This document shows positions 1-5,069 of a stretch of DNA of 5,259 nucleotides, piece after piece. Every line of letters begins with the position of its first letter. Position 1 is the first letter of the stretch. The translations under genes were made by a program, and so were the position numbers. The notes beneath the pieces were generated by a model. That model did no database searches. It had not been told where the DNA came from and saw only the letters and a program-made list of their open reading frames with translations. Origin of the DNA: Rickettsiales bacterium (lineage in GTDB: Bacteria; Pseudomonadota; Alphaproteobacteria; Rs-D84; CACZYB01); NCBI GenBank assembly GCA_031255155.1, contig JAIRTB010000025.1, forward strand, positions 1-5,259, in the 5' to 3' direction.

Positions 1-61
1 TGGTAATCTTGATAATTCCGGTGATTTCGACGATTCCGCCGATTCTGGAAATTCCGATTAA
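1..61 (+). CDS. C-terminal end of an unidentified protein with an acidic Ser/Asp/Gly tail (partial, 5' end outside window)
   Basis: An open frame enters from the left edge and reads GNLDNSGDFDDSADSGNSD before a tandem TAA TAA stop at 59-64. The tail is built on a degenerate 9-bp (three-codon) period, roughly aat/gat-tcc-ggt/gac/gcc, in units starting at 14, 23, 32, 41 and 50. The in-frame period, the polar acidic composition and the double stop suggest a real disordered C-terminus rather than noise. The gene converges on rnpB, leaving about 45 bp between them, with no clear intrinsic terminator for either. The family cannot be named from 19 residues. The opposite strand in this stretch is also open but has no start codon, so I prefer the + strand reading. 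Confidence 0.45.
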   Translation, partial: GNLDNSGDFDDSADSGNSD

Positions 62-108
62 TAATGCAAAGTGGTGTCCGAAGCAAAGGCTTGCCGCCGA
101 ATTTGTCG

Positions 109-410
109 CGTGGATAGTCTATAAGCCGGATTCTGTTAAAAGGGCTATCAATCTTGTCCGCATGTTGCCATACGGATCCTTGCAGCCTACCCGAAGGCCC
201 CAAACGCCAGGGTATCGCCTTTCTAGTTGGCCTTGCACCGCATAGAGATTGCCGCGTTTCACCCTGACTGAACAGGCTCGTCTCTGTGGCTCTTATCCGC
301 AGGTTTCCCTGGACGGGCGTTGCCCGCTATGCTTGCGTTTCGGTGTCCGGACTTTCCTCTACGGGTTCGGTCTCCCTATGCCCCGCAGCAGCCCTTTGAC
401 TATCCACGGT
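109..410 (-). ncRNA. rnpB: RNase P RNA (class A type), catalytic subunit of ribonuclease P
   Basis: This is the RNA subunit that removes 5' leaders from pre-tRNAs together with the RnpA protein. Read on the minus strand, it has the conserved core in order: GAGGAAAGTCCGGAC (5' strand of P4, 360-346), ACAGAGA (about 285-279), GGGTGAAA (264-257), GCAAGGCCAA (236-227), GGGTAGGCTGC (192-182), and ACAGAATCCGGCTTAT (3' strand of P4 and flank, 136-121). The ends are fixed by an 11-bp perfect P1 helix pairing 398-408 with 109-119. The resulting length of about 302 nt is short for a class A RNA (E. coli is 377 nt). The stretch between GGGTGAAA and GCAAGGCC is about 40 nt shorter than in E. coli, so one or two peripheral stems there seem to be missing. 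The exact 5' and 3' ends are inferred from P1 and the promoter. Confidence 0.96.
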
Positions 411-413
411 CCA

Positions 414-443
414 AGTATGCCGGGCTATTCGGCGCCGTGTCAA
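414..443 (-). promoter_or_regulatory. sigma70-type promoter of rnpB
   Basis: On the minus strand a perfect TTGACA (443-438) is followed, after an 18-bp spacer, by CATACT (419-414, 4 of 6 to TATAAT). Transcription would begin near 410-407, exactly at the 5' base of the P1 helix. This fits a stable RNA whose primary start is its mature 5' end. It is divergent from the lpxA promoter, with about 40 bp between the two -35 boxes. Confidence 0.75.
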
Positions 444-484
444 GGAAATAAAGCGGGCTTTAACATTTTGTAGCATTTGCGTTG

Positions 485-512
485 TTGAAATCCGCAAATA
501 ATATGGTAAAAT
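485..512 (+). promoter_or_regulatory. extended -10 promoter of the lpxA operon, apparently giving a leaderless mRNA
   Basis: TTGAAA (485-490), a 16-bp spacer and TAAAAT (507-512), preceded by TG at 504-505 to give an extended -10 TGnTAAAAT. Only 8 nt separate the -10 box from the ATG at 521, so the predicted start site falls at about 519-521, on or just before the start codon. No Shine-Dalgarno sequence lies upstream of 521. The box itself would sit inside the ORF if translation began at TTG 482 or ATG 503, which argues against those starts. Confidence 0.65.
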
Positions 513-520
513 GCGGACTT

Positions 521-1393
521 ATGGATCCGTCGCGAAGCAAACAGCTTATAGATTTGGACGTCCTGCGCGCGCGCGGTACGAGGGTTGCGAAAACCGCGGT
601 CGTGCATGACGGCGCGCGGATAGGCGGCGGCGTGGAAATAGGCGACTGGTGCGTCATAGGCCCGCGCGTGGCCATAGGCGACGGGGCCACCTTGCGCCAG
701 AATGTGATAGTCGAGGGGGAAACATCGATCGGCCCGGGCGCGGTCGTCCACCAATTCTGCGTCATAGGAAGCTTTTCGCACGATCTGAAATTCGCCGAAA
801 GCGAAAGTCGGGGCGTGTCGATAGGCAGGGATGTCGTGGTAAGGGAGTTCACCAATATCCACGCGGGGACCCCTTTGGGCCGGCGCGGCACGTTCATAGG
901 CGACGAAGCGTATATAATGTCGCATTGCCATGTCGGGCACGATTGCGAGATAGGGCAAGGGGCGATGCTCTCCCAAGGGGTGACCCTCGGCGGCGAGGTG
1001 TCGATAGGGGATCACGCGGTCATAGGCGGCTGCTCCGCGGTGCATCAGCTGTGCGCCATAGGCGAGTATTCGATGATAGGCGGCTGCTCCAAGATAACCA
1101 TGGATGTGATGCCTTACGCGCTCAGCGACGGCAACCCGCAAAAGCTTGACGGCCTGAACATCCTTGGGCTGAAACGCAAAGGCTTCTCCGACGCCGAGAT
1201 CCGCGTCGCCAAGGAAATGTACAAGACGCTGTTTTTAGAGGGCGCGATGGTGTGGGGGGAAAGGCTGGCCGCGGCGGAAAAAGTCTATGGCGATTCGCCG
1301 ATAGCGCGCCGGATATTCGATTTCATAGGCGGCGTCTCGCGGCGTCCGCTGGCCCGCCCGCGCAAGAAGTTCTTGGGTCTTGGCGATGCATAG
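521..1393 (+). CDS. lpxA: Acyl-ACP--UDP-N-acetylglucosamine O-acyltransferase (lipid A synthesis, first step)
   Basis: LpxA transfers a 3-hydroxyacyl chain from acyl carrier protein to the 3-OH of UDP-GlcNAc in the cytoplasm, as a homotrimer. The 290-residue protein shows the left-handed beta-helix hexapeptide repeats (many x-I-G-x-x-x units, residues about 30-190), the IHAGT motif (113-117) and the active-site segment CHVGHDC with catalytic His140 (E. coli His125). It also has VHQ with His175 (E. coli His160), MIGGCS (185-190), and the LKRKGFS start of the C-terminal helical domain (217-223). An ungapped alignment from the catalytic His puts Gly188 at E. coli Gly173, the hydrocarbon-ruler position, which suggests a long (about C14) acyl chain. 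Family length is near 262; the excess is a short N-terminal lead and a basic C-terminal tail. ATG 521 is chosen because the promoter ends 8 nt upstream. The gene overlaps lpxI by 8 nt. Isoleucine codons are 19 ATA, 4 ATC and 0 ATT. Confidence 0.95.
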   Translation: MDPSRSKQLIDLDVLRARGTRVAKTAVVHDGARIGGGVEIGDWCVIGPRVAIGDGATLRQNVIVEGETSIGPGAVVHQFCVIGSFSHDLKFAESESRGVSIGRDVVVREFTNIHAGTPLGRRGTFIGDEAYIMSHCHVGHDCEIGQGAMLSQGVTLGGEVSIGDHAVIGGCSAVHQLCAIGEYSMIGGCSKITMDVMPYALSDGNPQKLDGLNILGLKRKGFSDAEIRVAKEMYKTLFLEGAMVWGERLAAAEKVYGDSPIARRIFDFIGGVSRRPLARPRKKFLGLGDA

Positions 1394-2150
1394 GCTTGGC
1401 ATAGTTGCGGGCGATGGGCGGCTGCCGCTCGAAATACGCGCGTGGTGCGAAAAGCGCGGGATCCCGTTCGAATATGCCCAGGCAAGGCGCCGCGGCCGGG
1501 GCTGTGCGGGCTATCCCTTGGCCGCGCTTGGCAGGGTCGTGCGGATGTTCGGGCGGCGCGGGATCGACAGGGTCGTGCTTGCCGGAGGAGTGCGCGGTTC
1601 CCGCATAGGGTTCTCGTGGCTTCTGGTCAAGTTCGCGTGGAAATTGCTGTTCATGAGGAACCGCTATGACGGTGTGCTGCGCCTTGTCATAGGCGAATTC
1701 GAGAAAGCCGGAATGTCCGTCGTCTCGGTGCAGGATATAATGCCGCGCATGGCCGCGGGCAAAGGTGTCATGACAAAGACGCGCCCGTCCCCGCAAATCA
1801 TGGGCGAGATAAGAAAGCTTCTGCCCGGCGCGCGGGCGTTCGCCGCCACGGATAGGGGACAGTCCGTCGTTGCGCTTGGCGGAAAAATCATGGCAAAGGA
1901 AAAATTCGACGGCACGGACAAGCTGTTGAACAGGCGAAAAGCCATGCGCGGCGCGATATTGATCAAGGTGGCCAAGCCGTTCCAAGACCTGCGCGCCGAC
2001 GCCCCGGTCATAGGCTTCGAGACTGTAAAGAACCTGGCGAAAAACGGCTTTGCCGGCGCCGCCGTCGAGGCGGGCAAAACTATAATAACAAGCCGCGCCG
2101 AAACCCTGCGCCTTGCGAATAGGCTGGGCCTGTTCATAGTGGGGGTGTGA
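1386..2150 (+). CDS. lpxI: UDP-2,3-diacylglucosamine diphosphatase, LpxI type (DUF1009)
   Basis: LpxI hydrolyses UDP-2,3-diacylglucosamine to lipid X and UMP at the inner membrane face, the step done by the unrelated LpxH in E. coli. The 254-residue protein shows LGIVAGDGRLP (4-14; the family usually has GGG here, so Asp10 is a variant), VVLAGGVR (63-70), and YDGVLRLVIGEFEKAGMSVV (94-113). Further on are RGQSVVALGG (157-166), FDGTDKLLNRR (174-184), the hallmark KVAKPFQDLRADAPVIG (194-210), and AGAAVEAGKTIITSR (223-237) near the C-terminus. Asp201 in the QDxRxD segment probably corresponds to the catalytically important Asp225 of Caulobacter LpxI; that mapping is from memory. ATG 1386 overlaps the lpxA stop by 8 nt (1386-1393); TTG 1380 would add only two residues. 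The overlap suggests translational coupling with lpxA. lpxB, the usual downstream neighbour in many genomes, is replaced here by a polyprenyl synthase. Confidence 0.94.
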   Translation: MHRLGIVAGDGRLPLEIRAWCEKRGIPFEYAQARRRGRGCAGYPLAALGRVVRMFGRRGIDRVVLAGGVRGSRIGFSWLLVKFAWKLLFMRNRYDGVLRLVIGEFEKAGMSVVSVQDIMPRMAAGKGVMTKTRPSPQIMGEIRKLLPGARAFAATDRGQSVVALGGKIMAKEKFDGTDKLLNRRKAMRGAILIKVAKPFQDLRADAPVIGFETVKNLAKNGFAGAAVEAGKTIITSRAETLRLANRLGLFIVGV

Positions 2151-2152
2151 GG

Positions 2153-3280
2153 ATGCCGTTCCTTGGCGAGCTTGCCGCGTATAAGAAGAAAATCGACGCC
2201 TTGGTCGATGGCGGATGGCTGAAAGAAAAGCTTGATTCCTATTGCCGCACGCCGTTCGCGGATGTGTTCGTCGAGCATACGCGCGGCGGGAAAAGGCTGC
2301 GCGCGTTTCTGGTGTCCCTCGGCTGGCGCATAGCTGGCGGCCGGGCGGACGACGCAAGGATCCTCCGGGCAAGCGTCTCTGTCGAGGTGTTCCAAACCGG
2401 CATCCTTGCCCAGGACGATGTGATAGACAAAAGCGGCATGCGTCGCGGCCGGCCCAGCGTGCACAAGGCGCTTGGCGGCGATTGGAACGCCGTCTCGAAA
2501 ACGATCTGTCTGGGCGATTTCGCGATAAGCGTGGCGGGCAATTTCATCATGGACGAAGATTTCGAGCCTTTGGCCAGGCTGAACGCCGTGCGGCGCCAGG
2601 CCGATTGCTTTTCGGGCACCATAGCGGGCGAGCTCGACGATATATGCCTGTCCGCGGCCGGGGATTTCACCCTTGAACAGGTTCTTGATATGGAAAGGAG
2701 GAAAACCTCGCTCTATACGATGTCGGGGCCGCTTGCGATAGGGGCCGCGCTTGGCGGGGCGCCCGGCGCGCTGATATCCATGCTGGAAGAATTCGGCGAA
2801 AACGCGGGCCTGGCGTTCCAAATAATGGACGATATAGAGGGCGTGTTCGGCGATGAGAAAGCGATAGGCAAGCCGACCCTGTGCGACGCCCGCGAGGGAA
2901 AAAAGACGCTGCTTTCGTGGTGGTTTCTTCGCCGCGCCGGGGATAAGGAGAAGGGCGAGTTCGCTGCGCTGTATGGGAACGAATCCCTCGGCTATGGCGG
3001 GCTTGAGCGCGTCAAGGAATTGCTCGTCGATTCGGGGGCGTTGGAATATGCTCGGGGCATGGCGGCGAAATATGCCGCCAAGGCCAGACAATGCGCCATG
3101 AAAATCCCGCGCGAGCAAGAATTGCTTGTCGGCCTGGCCGATTATTTAAGCGCGGGCGGAGCCGGTCCGGCCTATTCCTCGTCCTCGGCGTCGTCCTCGC
3201 CGCTATCCTCCTCGTCCTCCTCCTCGTCGTCTTCGCCGTCCCCGTCATCGCCGCCGTCATCGTCATCGTCTTCGTCATAG
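2153..3280 (+). CDS. trans-polyprenyl diphosphate synthase (IspA/GGPP/long-chain family) with a poly-Ser C-terminal tail
   Basis: The enzyme condenses isopentenyl diphosphate onto allylic diphosphates to make a linear prenyl diphosphate. Visible motifs are GGKRLR (45-50), the first aspartate-rich motif DDVID (88-92) followed by RRG (97-99), GELDD (159-163), KT (184-185), and the second motif FQIMDDIEGVFGD (222-234), then GKP and REGKKT (247-252). The second motif is DDxxG rather than DDxxD, as in the IdsA-like GGPP synthase group. The first motif lacks the two-residue insertion of bacterial FPP synthases, and Gly83 at position -5 is small, so a product longer than FPP (GGPP or a quinone side chain) is likely; chain length is not proven. 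ATG 2153 follows the lpxI stop by 2 nt, with GGGGG at 2141-2145 as a possible Shine-Dalgarno. The enzyme domain seems to end near residue 333; residues 342-375 contain 27 Ser and overlap the convergent acidic-tail gene by 109 bp. Confidence 0.9.
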   Translation: MPFLGELAAYKKKIDALVDGGWLKEKLDSYCRTPFADVFVEHTRGGKRLRAFLVSLGWRIAGGRADDARILRASVSVEVFQTGILAQDDVIDKSGMRRGRPSVHKALGGDWNAVSKTICLGDFAISVAGNFIMDEDFEPLARLNAVRRQADCFSGTIAGELDDICLSAAGDFTLEQVLDMERRKTSLYTMSGPLAIGAALGGAPGALISMLEEFGENAGLAFQIMDDIEGVFGDEKAIGKPTLCDAREGKKTLLSWWFLRRAGDKEKGEFAALYGNESLGYGGLERVKELLVDSGALEYARGMAAKYAAKARQCAMKIPREQELLVGLADYLSAGGAGPAYSSSSASSSPLSSSSSSSSSSPSPSSPPSSSSSSS

Positions 3281-3603
3281 TCCGCGCCGCCGTCAAGGCC
3301 GCCGTCGCCGAACGGATCCGCGATTTTCCCGGAGTTTATGTCGTATAAAGTCTGCAAGGAATAAACCGGGGGCATGGCGTATTTGTCCCCGCCCGGCCGT
3401 ATGCCAAGCCGCGCGTCGTTTCCGTCCTCGTCAAGATAAGGCTTTTGCGCGGGCTCGGCCGGGTCGTCGTATGCGTCGTTGAACTCGACGGTCTCGTCCC
3501 TGATCCCAAGGCCGACTTCGTTGCGGCGATAGGACCAGCCTTCAAGCCGTGCCGGCGCGGCAATGGCGCTGGATGAAACAAGGAATAGGAAAAGCCTCCG
3601 CAT
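3172..3603 (-). CDS. small secreted or periplasmic protein with a highly acidic C-terminal tail, function unknown
   Basis: The 143-residue protein starts with a typical Sec signal peptide (MRRLFLFLVSSSAIAAPA): two Arg, a hydrophobic core and AIA (13-15) or APA (16-18) cleavage sites. The middle (19-105) is polar and resembles no family I recognise. It contains PVYSLQTLYDINSGKIADPF (79-98), the most protein-like stretch. Residues 108-143 are an acidic tail with 28 Asp/Glu out of 36, which could bind cations or basic partners; this is inference from composition only. The ATG at 3603 is chosen because a TATAAT box ends 7 nt upstream and the signal peptide begins there. A second in-frame ATG (3612) overlaps the -10 box, and longer starts add a basic N-terminus without support. 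Its 3' end overlaps the end of the polyprenyl synthase gene tail-to-tail over 3172-3280. It stands alone behind the glycosyltransferase terminator. Confidence 0.7.
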   Translation of the reverse strand: MRRLFLFLVSSSAIAAPARLEGWSYRRNEVGLGIRDETVEFNDAYDDPAEPAQKPYLDEDGNDARLGIRPGGDKYAMPPVYSLQTLYDINSGKIADPFGDGGLDGGADYDEDDDDDGGDDGDGEDDEEEDEEDSGEDDAEDEE

Positions 3604-3610
3604 GCAAGGC

Positions 3611-3639
3611 ATTATATCATAAAAAATCCTCCGCCGCAA
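3611..3639 (-). promoter_or_regulatory. promoter of the secreted acidic protein, probably leaderless
   Basis: On the minus strand TTGCGG (3639-3634, first three bases match) is followed by a 17-bp spacer and a perfect TATAAT (3616-3611). Seven nucleotides then lead to the ATG at 3603, so transcription is predicted to begin on or next to the start codon. A GGAGG lies in the spacer (about 3632-3627), upstream of the predicted start site, so it could not serve as a ribosome binding site on that transcript. Confidence 0.55.
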
Positions 3640-3645
3640 ATCGCG

Positions 3646-3695
3646 AAAAAACAGGGCCGCCAAAAGGGCTCGCCGATCGCGCGAAAAGCGGCCTG
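3646..3695 (-). terminator. intrinsic terminator of the glycosyltransferase gene, large loop
   Basis: On the minus strand CAGGCCGC (3695-3688) pairs with GCGGCCCTG (3660-3652) with one bulged base, followed by six T (3651-3646). The 27-nt loop contains a self-complementary TCGCGCGA that may fold further. It lies about 30 nt after the glycosyltransferase stop and just upstream of the next gene's promoter, separating the two transcription units. The long loop lowers certainty. Confidence 0.5.
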
Positions 3696-3726
3696 GCAAA
3701 TCGTCCGCTAAAAGACAATAGGGGAT

Positions 3727-4551
3727 TTATTTCGATACGGGCAAAAGCTCGGGCATTATGGATTCGCGCTTTTCCCAGGCATAGCAGTTCGGCAAATGGC
3801 CTATGTCCAAAGCCTGGTATCCGTCAAGGGCAAGGTCATAAGCCAAAACCGTCGCGCACGGCCCCGCGGCGATAAGGAATATCCAGTCTTTGGGCATTTC
3901 CCTGCACCGGGCCAATATCTGGTCGTATTCGCCCCAGGCGTCCGCCGGGGGAATGTCGATAAATTCCCTGTCGCGGATGTTGTCGAAAAATCGGGGGTCC
4001 GCGCAAAAGCGCCCCTTTTGGGAAAAAACGAAAGCCGCGCGCCGGCCGCGCCATATCTTGCGATAGCTCTCCACGCCCCAGATTATCGGCTCGCGCGTGA
4101 TGATGGTGTCGCCGTATGTCCGGTCGAAGTTCAAAAGCGGTATCAATCGGTCCATGTTCTCGTGCCAGAATTTCTGATAATAGAATCCGTAATAGTGCGG
4201 AATGGTCAAAAGAAGCCGCGCGCCGTCTTTCGCGAAAGGCGATGGGGGGGGGTGTTTTAGGATCTCCGCCAGTCTGCGGGCAAGGCCCTCGTCATAGGCT
4301 TGGAAAGGTATGGGCCTTTTGTCGGCTATATAGGGAAGCTCGCCGTCGCCGAAACGGGCCATCGACCACCCGGCCTGCAACAGGCGCAAAGTCTCGCGCG
4401 CGGAATACATTTTGGGCAGGTTGCCGGCCAGCCATCTGTCCACGGAAAGGGCCGAGCGTATGCGATAGCGCAGGCTTTTCGAGGGCACCAGGCCGCAAAG
4501 CGCGTTCGCGACGATTTCCTTTGCTCGGCAATAGCCGCTTTTGCGCGTCAT
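3727..4551 (-). CDS. GT-D fold glycosyltransferase (DUF1792 family), likely surface-glycan synthesis
   Basis: The 274-residue protein matches the GT-D/DUF1792 family, first described for a glucosyltransferase that modifies a streptococcal serine-rich adhesin and also present in polysaccharide clusters. Visible signatures are WSMARFGDGELPYI (62-75) with the acidic GDGE nucleotide-sugar/metal motif, IPFQAYDEGLARRL (81-94), LTIPHYY (115-121), and DWIFLIAAGPCATVLAYDL (222-240). The terminal DIGHLP (249-254) is a version of the family's DIGH motif. There is no signal peptide or membrane segment, so it is cytoplasmic. The acceptor and donor are unknown. The start at 4551 has GGAG at 4563-4560 with an 8-nt gap, and overlaps the stop of a 9-codon mini-ORF (ATGA). 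A nine-C run (4252-4244) encodes the end of His100 and Pro101-103; loss of one C would reach a stop 16 codons later. Ile codons are about 10 ATA, 8 ATC and 2 ATT. Confidence 0.85.
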   Translation of the reverse strand: MTRKSGYCRAKEIVANALCGLVPSKSLRYRIRSALSVDRWLAGNLPKMYSARETLRLLQAGWSMARFGDGELPYIADKRPIPFQAYDEGLARRLAEILKHPPPSPFAKDGARLLLTIPHYYGFYYQKFWHENMDRLIPLLNFDRTYGDTIITREPIIWGVESYRKIWRGRRAAFVFSQKGRFCADPRFFDNIRDREFIDIPPADAWGEYDQILARCREMPKDWIFLIAAGPCATVLAYDLALDGYQALDIGHLPNCYAWEKRESIMPELLPVSK

Positions 4552-4577
4552 GGCTCTTGCTCCGGGATTTTATTCAT
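4548..4577 (-). CDS. possible 9-codon leader peptide translationally coupled to the glycosyltransferase
   Basis: A mini-ORF, MNKIPEQEP, starts at 4577 with its own GGAG (4589-4586) 8 nt upstream. It ends in TGA at 4550-4548, overlapping the glycosyltransferase ATG as ATGA. The Shine-Dalgarno spacing is identical to that of the gene it precedes (GGAG plus 8 nt). A still shorter frame, MSERTL (4594-4574), ends in ATGA overlapping this mini-ORF's start, but its AGAGG is only 1 nt from its ATG and is a poor site. Such short frames arise by chance, so this is a candidate only. Confidence 0.3.
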   Translation of the reverse strand: MNKIPEQEP

Positions 4578-4613
4578 AGCGTCCGCTCCGACATTCCTCT
4601 TATGGCTCTTGCT
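4550..4613. repeat. 12-bp direct repeat pair flanking the glycosyltransferase leader
   Basis: ATGGCTCTTGCT occurs at 4550-4561 and again at 4602-4613 (offset 52), extending to 15 bp with one mismatch. On the coding strand it reads AGCAAGAGCCAT. The gene-proximal copy contains part of the ribosome binding region and the AT of the start codon, while the distal copy has ATA in place of ATG. It may be a local duplication or a protein or RNA binding site. Confidence 0.55.
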
Positions 4614-4630
4614 TCGATACTTGAAAGCCA

Positions 4631-4659
4631 AGTGTATTGCCCGCCCGTGGCAAAGTCAA
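4631..4659 (-). promoter_or_regulatory. promoter upstream of the glycosyltransferase
   Basis: On the minus strand TTGACT (4659-4654), a 17-bp spacer and TACACT (4636-4631, 4 of 6) lie in the tfoX-like/glycosyltransferase gap. An A/T-rich AAAAATATT block (4668-4660) directly upstream could act as an UP element. The predicted start is near 4624, leaving a leader of about 73 nt that holds the mini-ORFs and both copies of a 12-bp repeat. A TAAAAT at 4572-4567 is a weaker alternative -10 with no good -35. Confidence 0.45.
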
Positions 4660-4709
4660 AATATTTTTGGCGCCGCCGCCCGGCCAAGGCGTCCGCGCCG
4701 ATTCCGGGG

Positions 4710-5063
4710 TCAGGCGTCCGCCCGCGCCCGAGGCTTTTTCTGCGCCCTGGGCTTTGGCATGGGCAGGACGCGGTACATCTCCGCCGCAAGGTCAAGGCAA
4801 AGCTCCTTGTCGTCGACATCGGCGATATAGTGCTCTTTCGCGCCGTCATAGGGGCGGCCGGTATCCGGGACGCGGCCGTGCTTTGCGAAAACCGCGGCGG
4901 CCTCGGGTAGAATTTTCACGAACAAAGTATTGTCGCATACAAGTATGATCATCTTGCCGTCTTTATAGATGGCGTATTCGCCGAACATTTTCCGGCCTGT
5001 TATCCCGCCCGCCTCGGCAAGCTGTCCGAGGGCATAGTCGAAAAAATCCTTGTTCGTCGCCAT
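4710..5063 (-). CDS. TfoX N-terminal domain protein (TfoX/Sxy family), single domain
   Basis: The 117-residue protein shows the TfoX_N pattern: DFFDYALGQLAEAGGITGRKMFGEYAIY in the first 33 residues (ITxRKMFGxYxIY is the hallmark), KDGKMIILVCDNTLFVK (34-50), then the expected C-terminal half with KEHYIADVDD (76-85) and a helix to about residue 100. It lacks the C-terminal helix-hairpin domain of full-length TfoX/Sxy, the competence regulator of gammaproteobacteria. Stand-alone TfoX_N proteins are common and mostly uncharacterised, so a role in competence should not be assumed. A basic tail (KPRAQKKPRARADA, 104-117) might bind nucleic acid. The ATG at 5063 is chosen from homology (MATNKDFF) and a -10 box ending 6 nt upstream; there is no Shine-Dalgarno. 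About 160 nt separate it from the downstream glycosyltransferase, which has its own promoter. Confidence 0.85.
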   Translation of the reverse strand: MATNKDFFDYALGQLAEAGGITGRKMFGEYAIYKDGKMIILVCDNTLFVKILPEAAAVFAKHGRVPDTGRPYDGAKEHYIADVDDKELCLDLAAEMYRVLPMPKPRAQKKPRARADA

Positions 5064-5069
5064 GCGGAA

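Noticed and set aside
81..108. A hairpin downstream of rnpB as its terminator
   Set aside because: Only a 4-bp GCAA/TTGC stem can form and there is no T tract.
9..473. Two open frames of 78 and 74 codons on the + strand
   Set aside because: They lie antisense to, or across, the conserved RNase P RNA and show no protein-like composition.
482..520. TTG 482 or ATG 503 as the lpxA start
   Set aside because: The extended -10 promoter lies within this stretch, so these codons would not be transcribed from it, and no Shine-Dalgarno precedes them.
1664..3118. A 484-codon open frame on the minus strand, longer than any real gene here, and a 349-codon one at 1323-2372
   Set aside because: Both are antisense to clearly recognisable lpxI and polyprenyl synthase. 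GC-rich codon use leaves few antisense stops.
4669..4699. GGCGC/GCGCC inverted repeat after the TfoX-domain gene as its terminator
   Set aside because: The stem is only 5 bp, and on the transcribed strand it is followed by A residues rather than T.
4574..4849. A 91-codon minus-strand frame before the glycosyltransferase
   Set aside because: It overlaps the TfoX-domain gene in another frame and has no family resemblance. Only its last codons (MSERTL) matter, as a possible mini-ORF.
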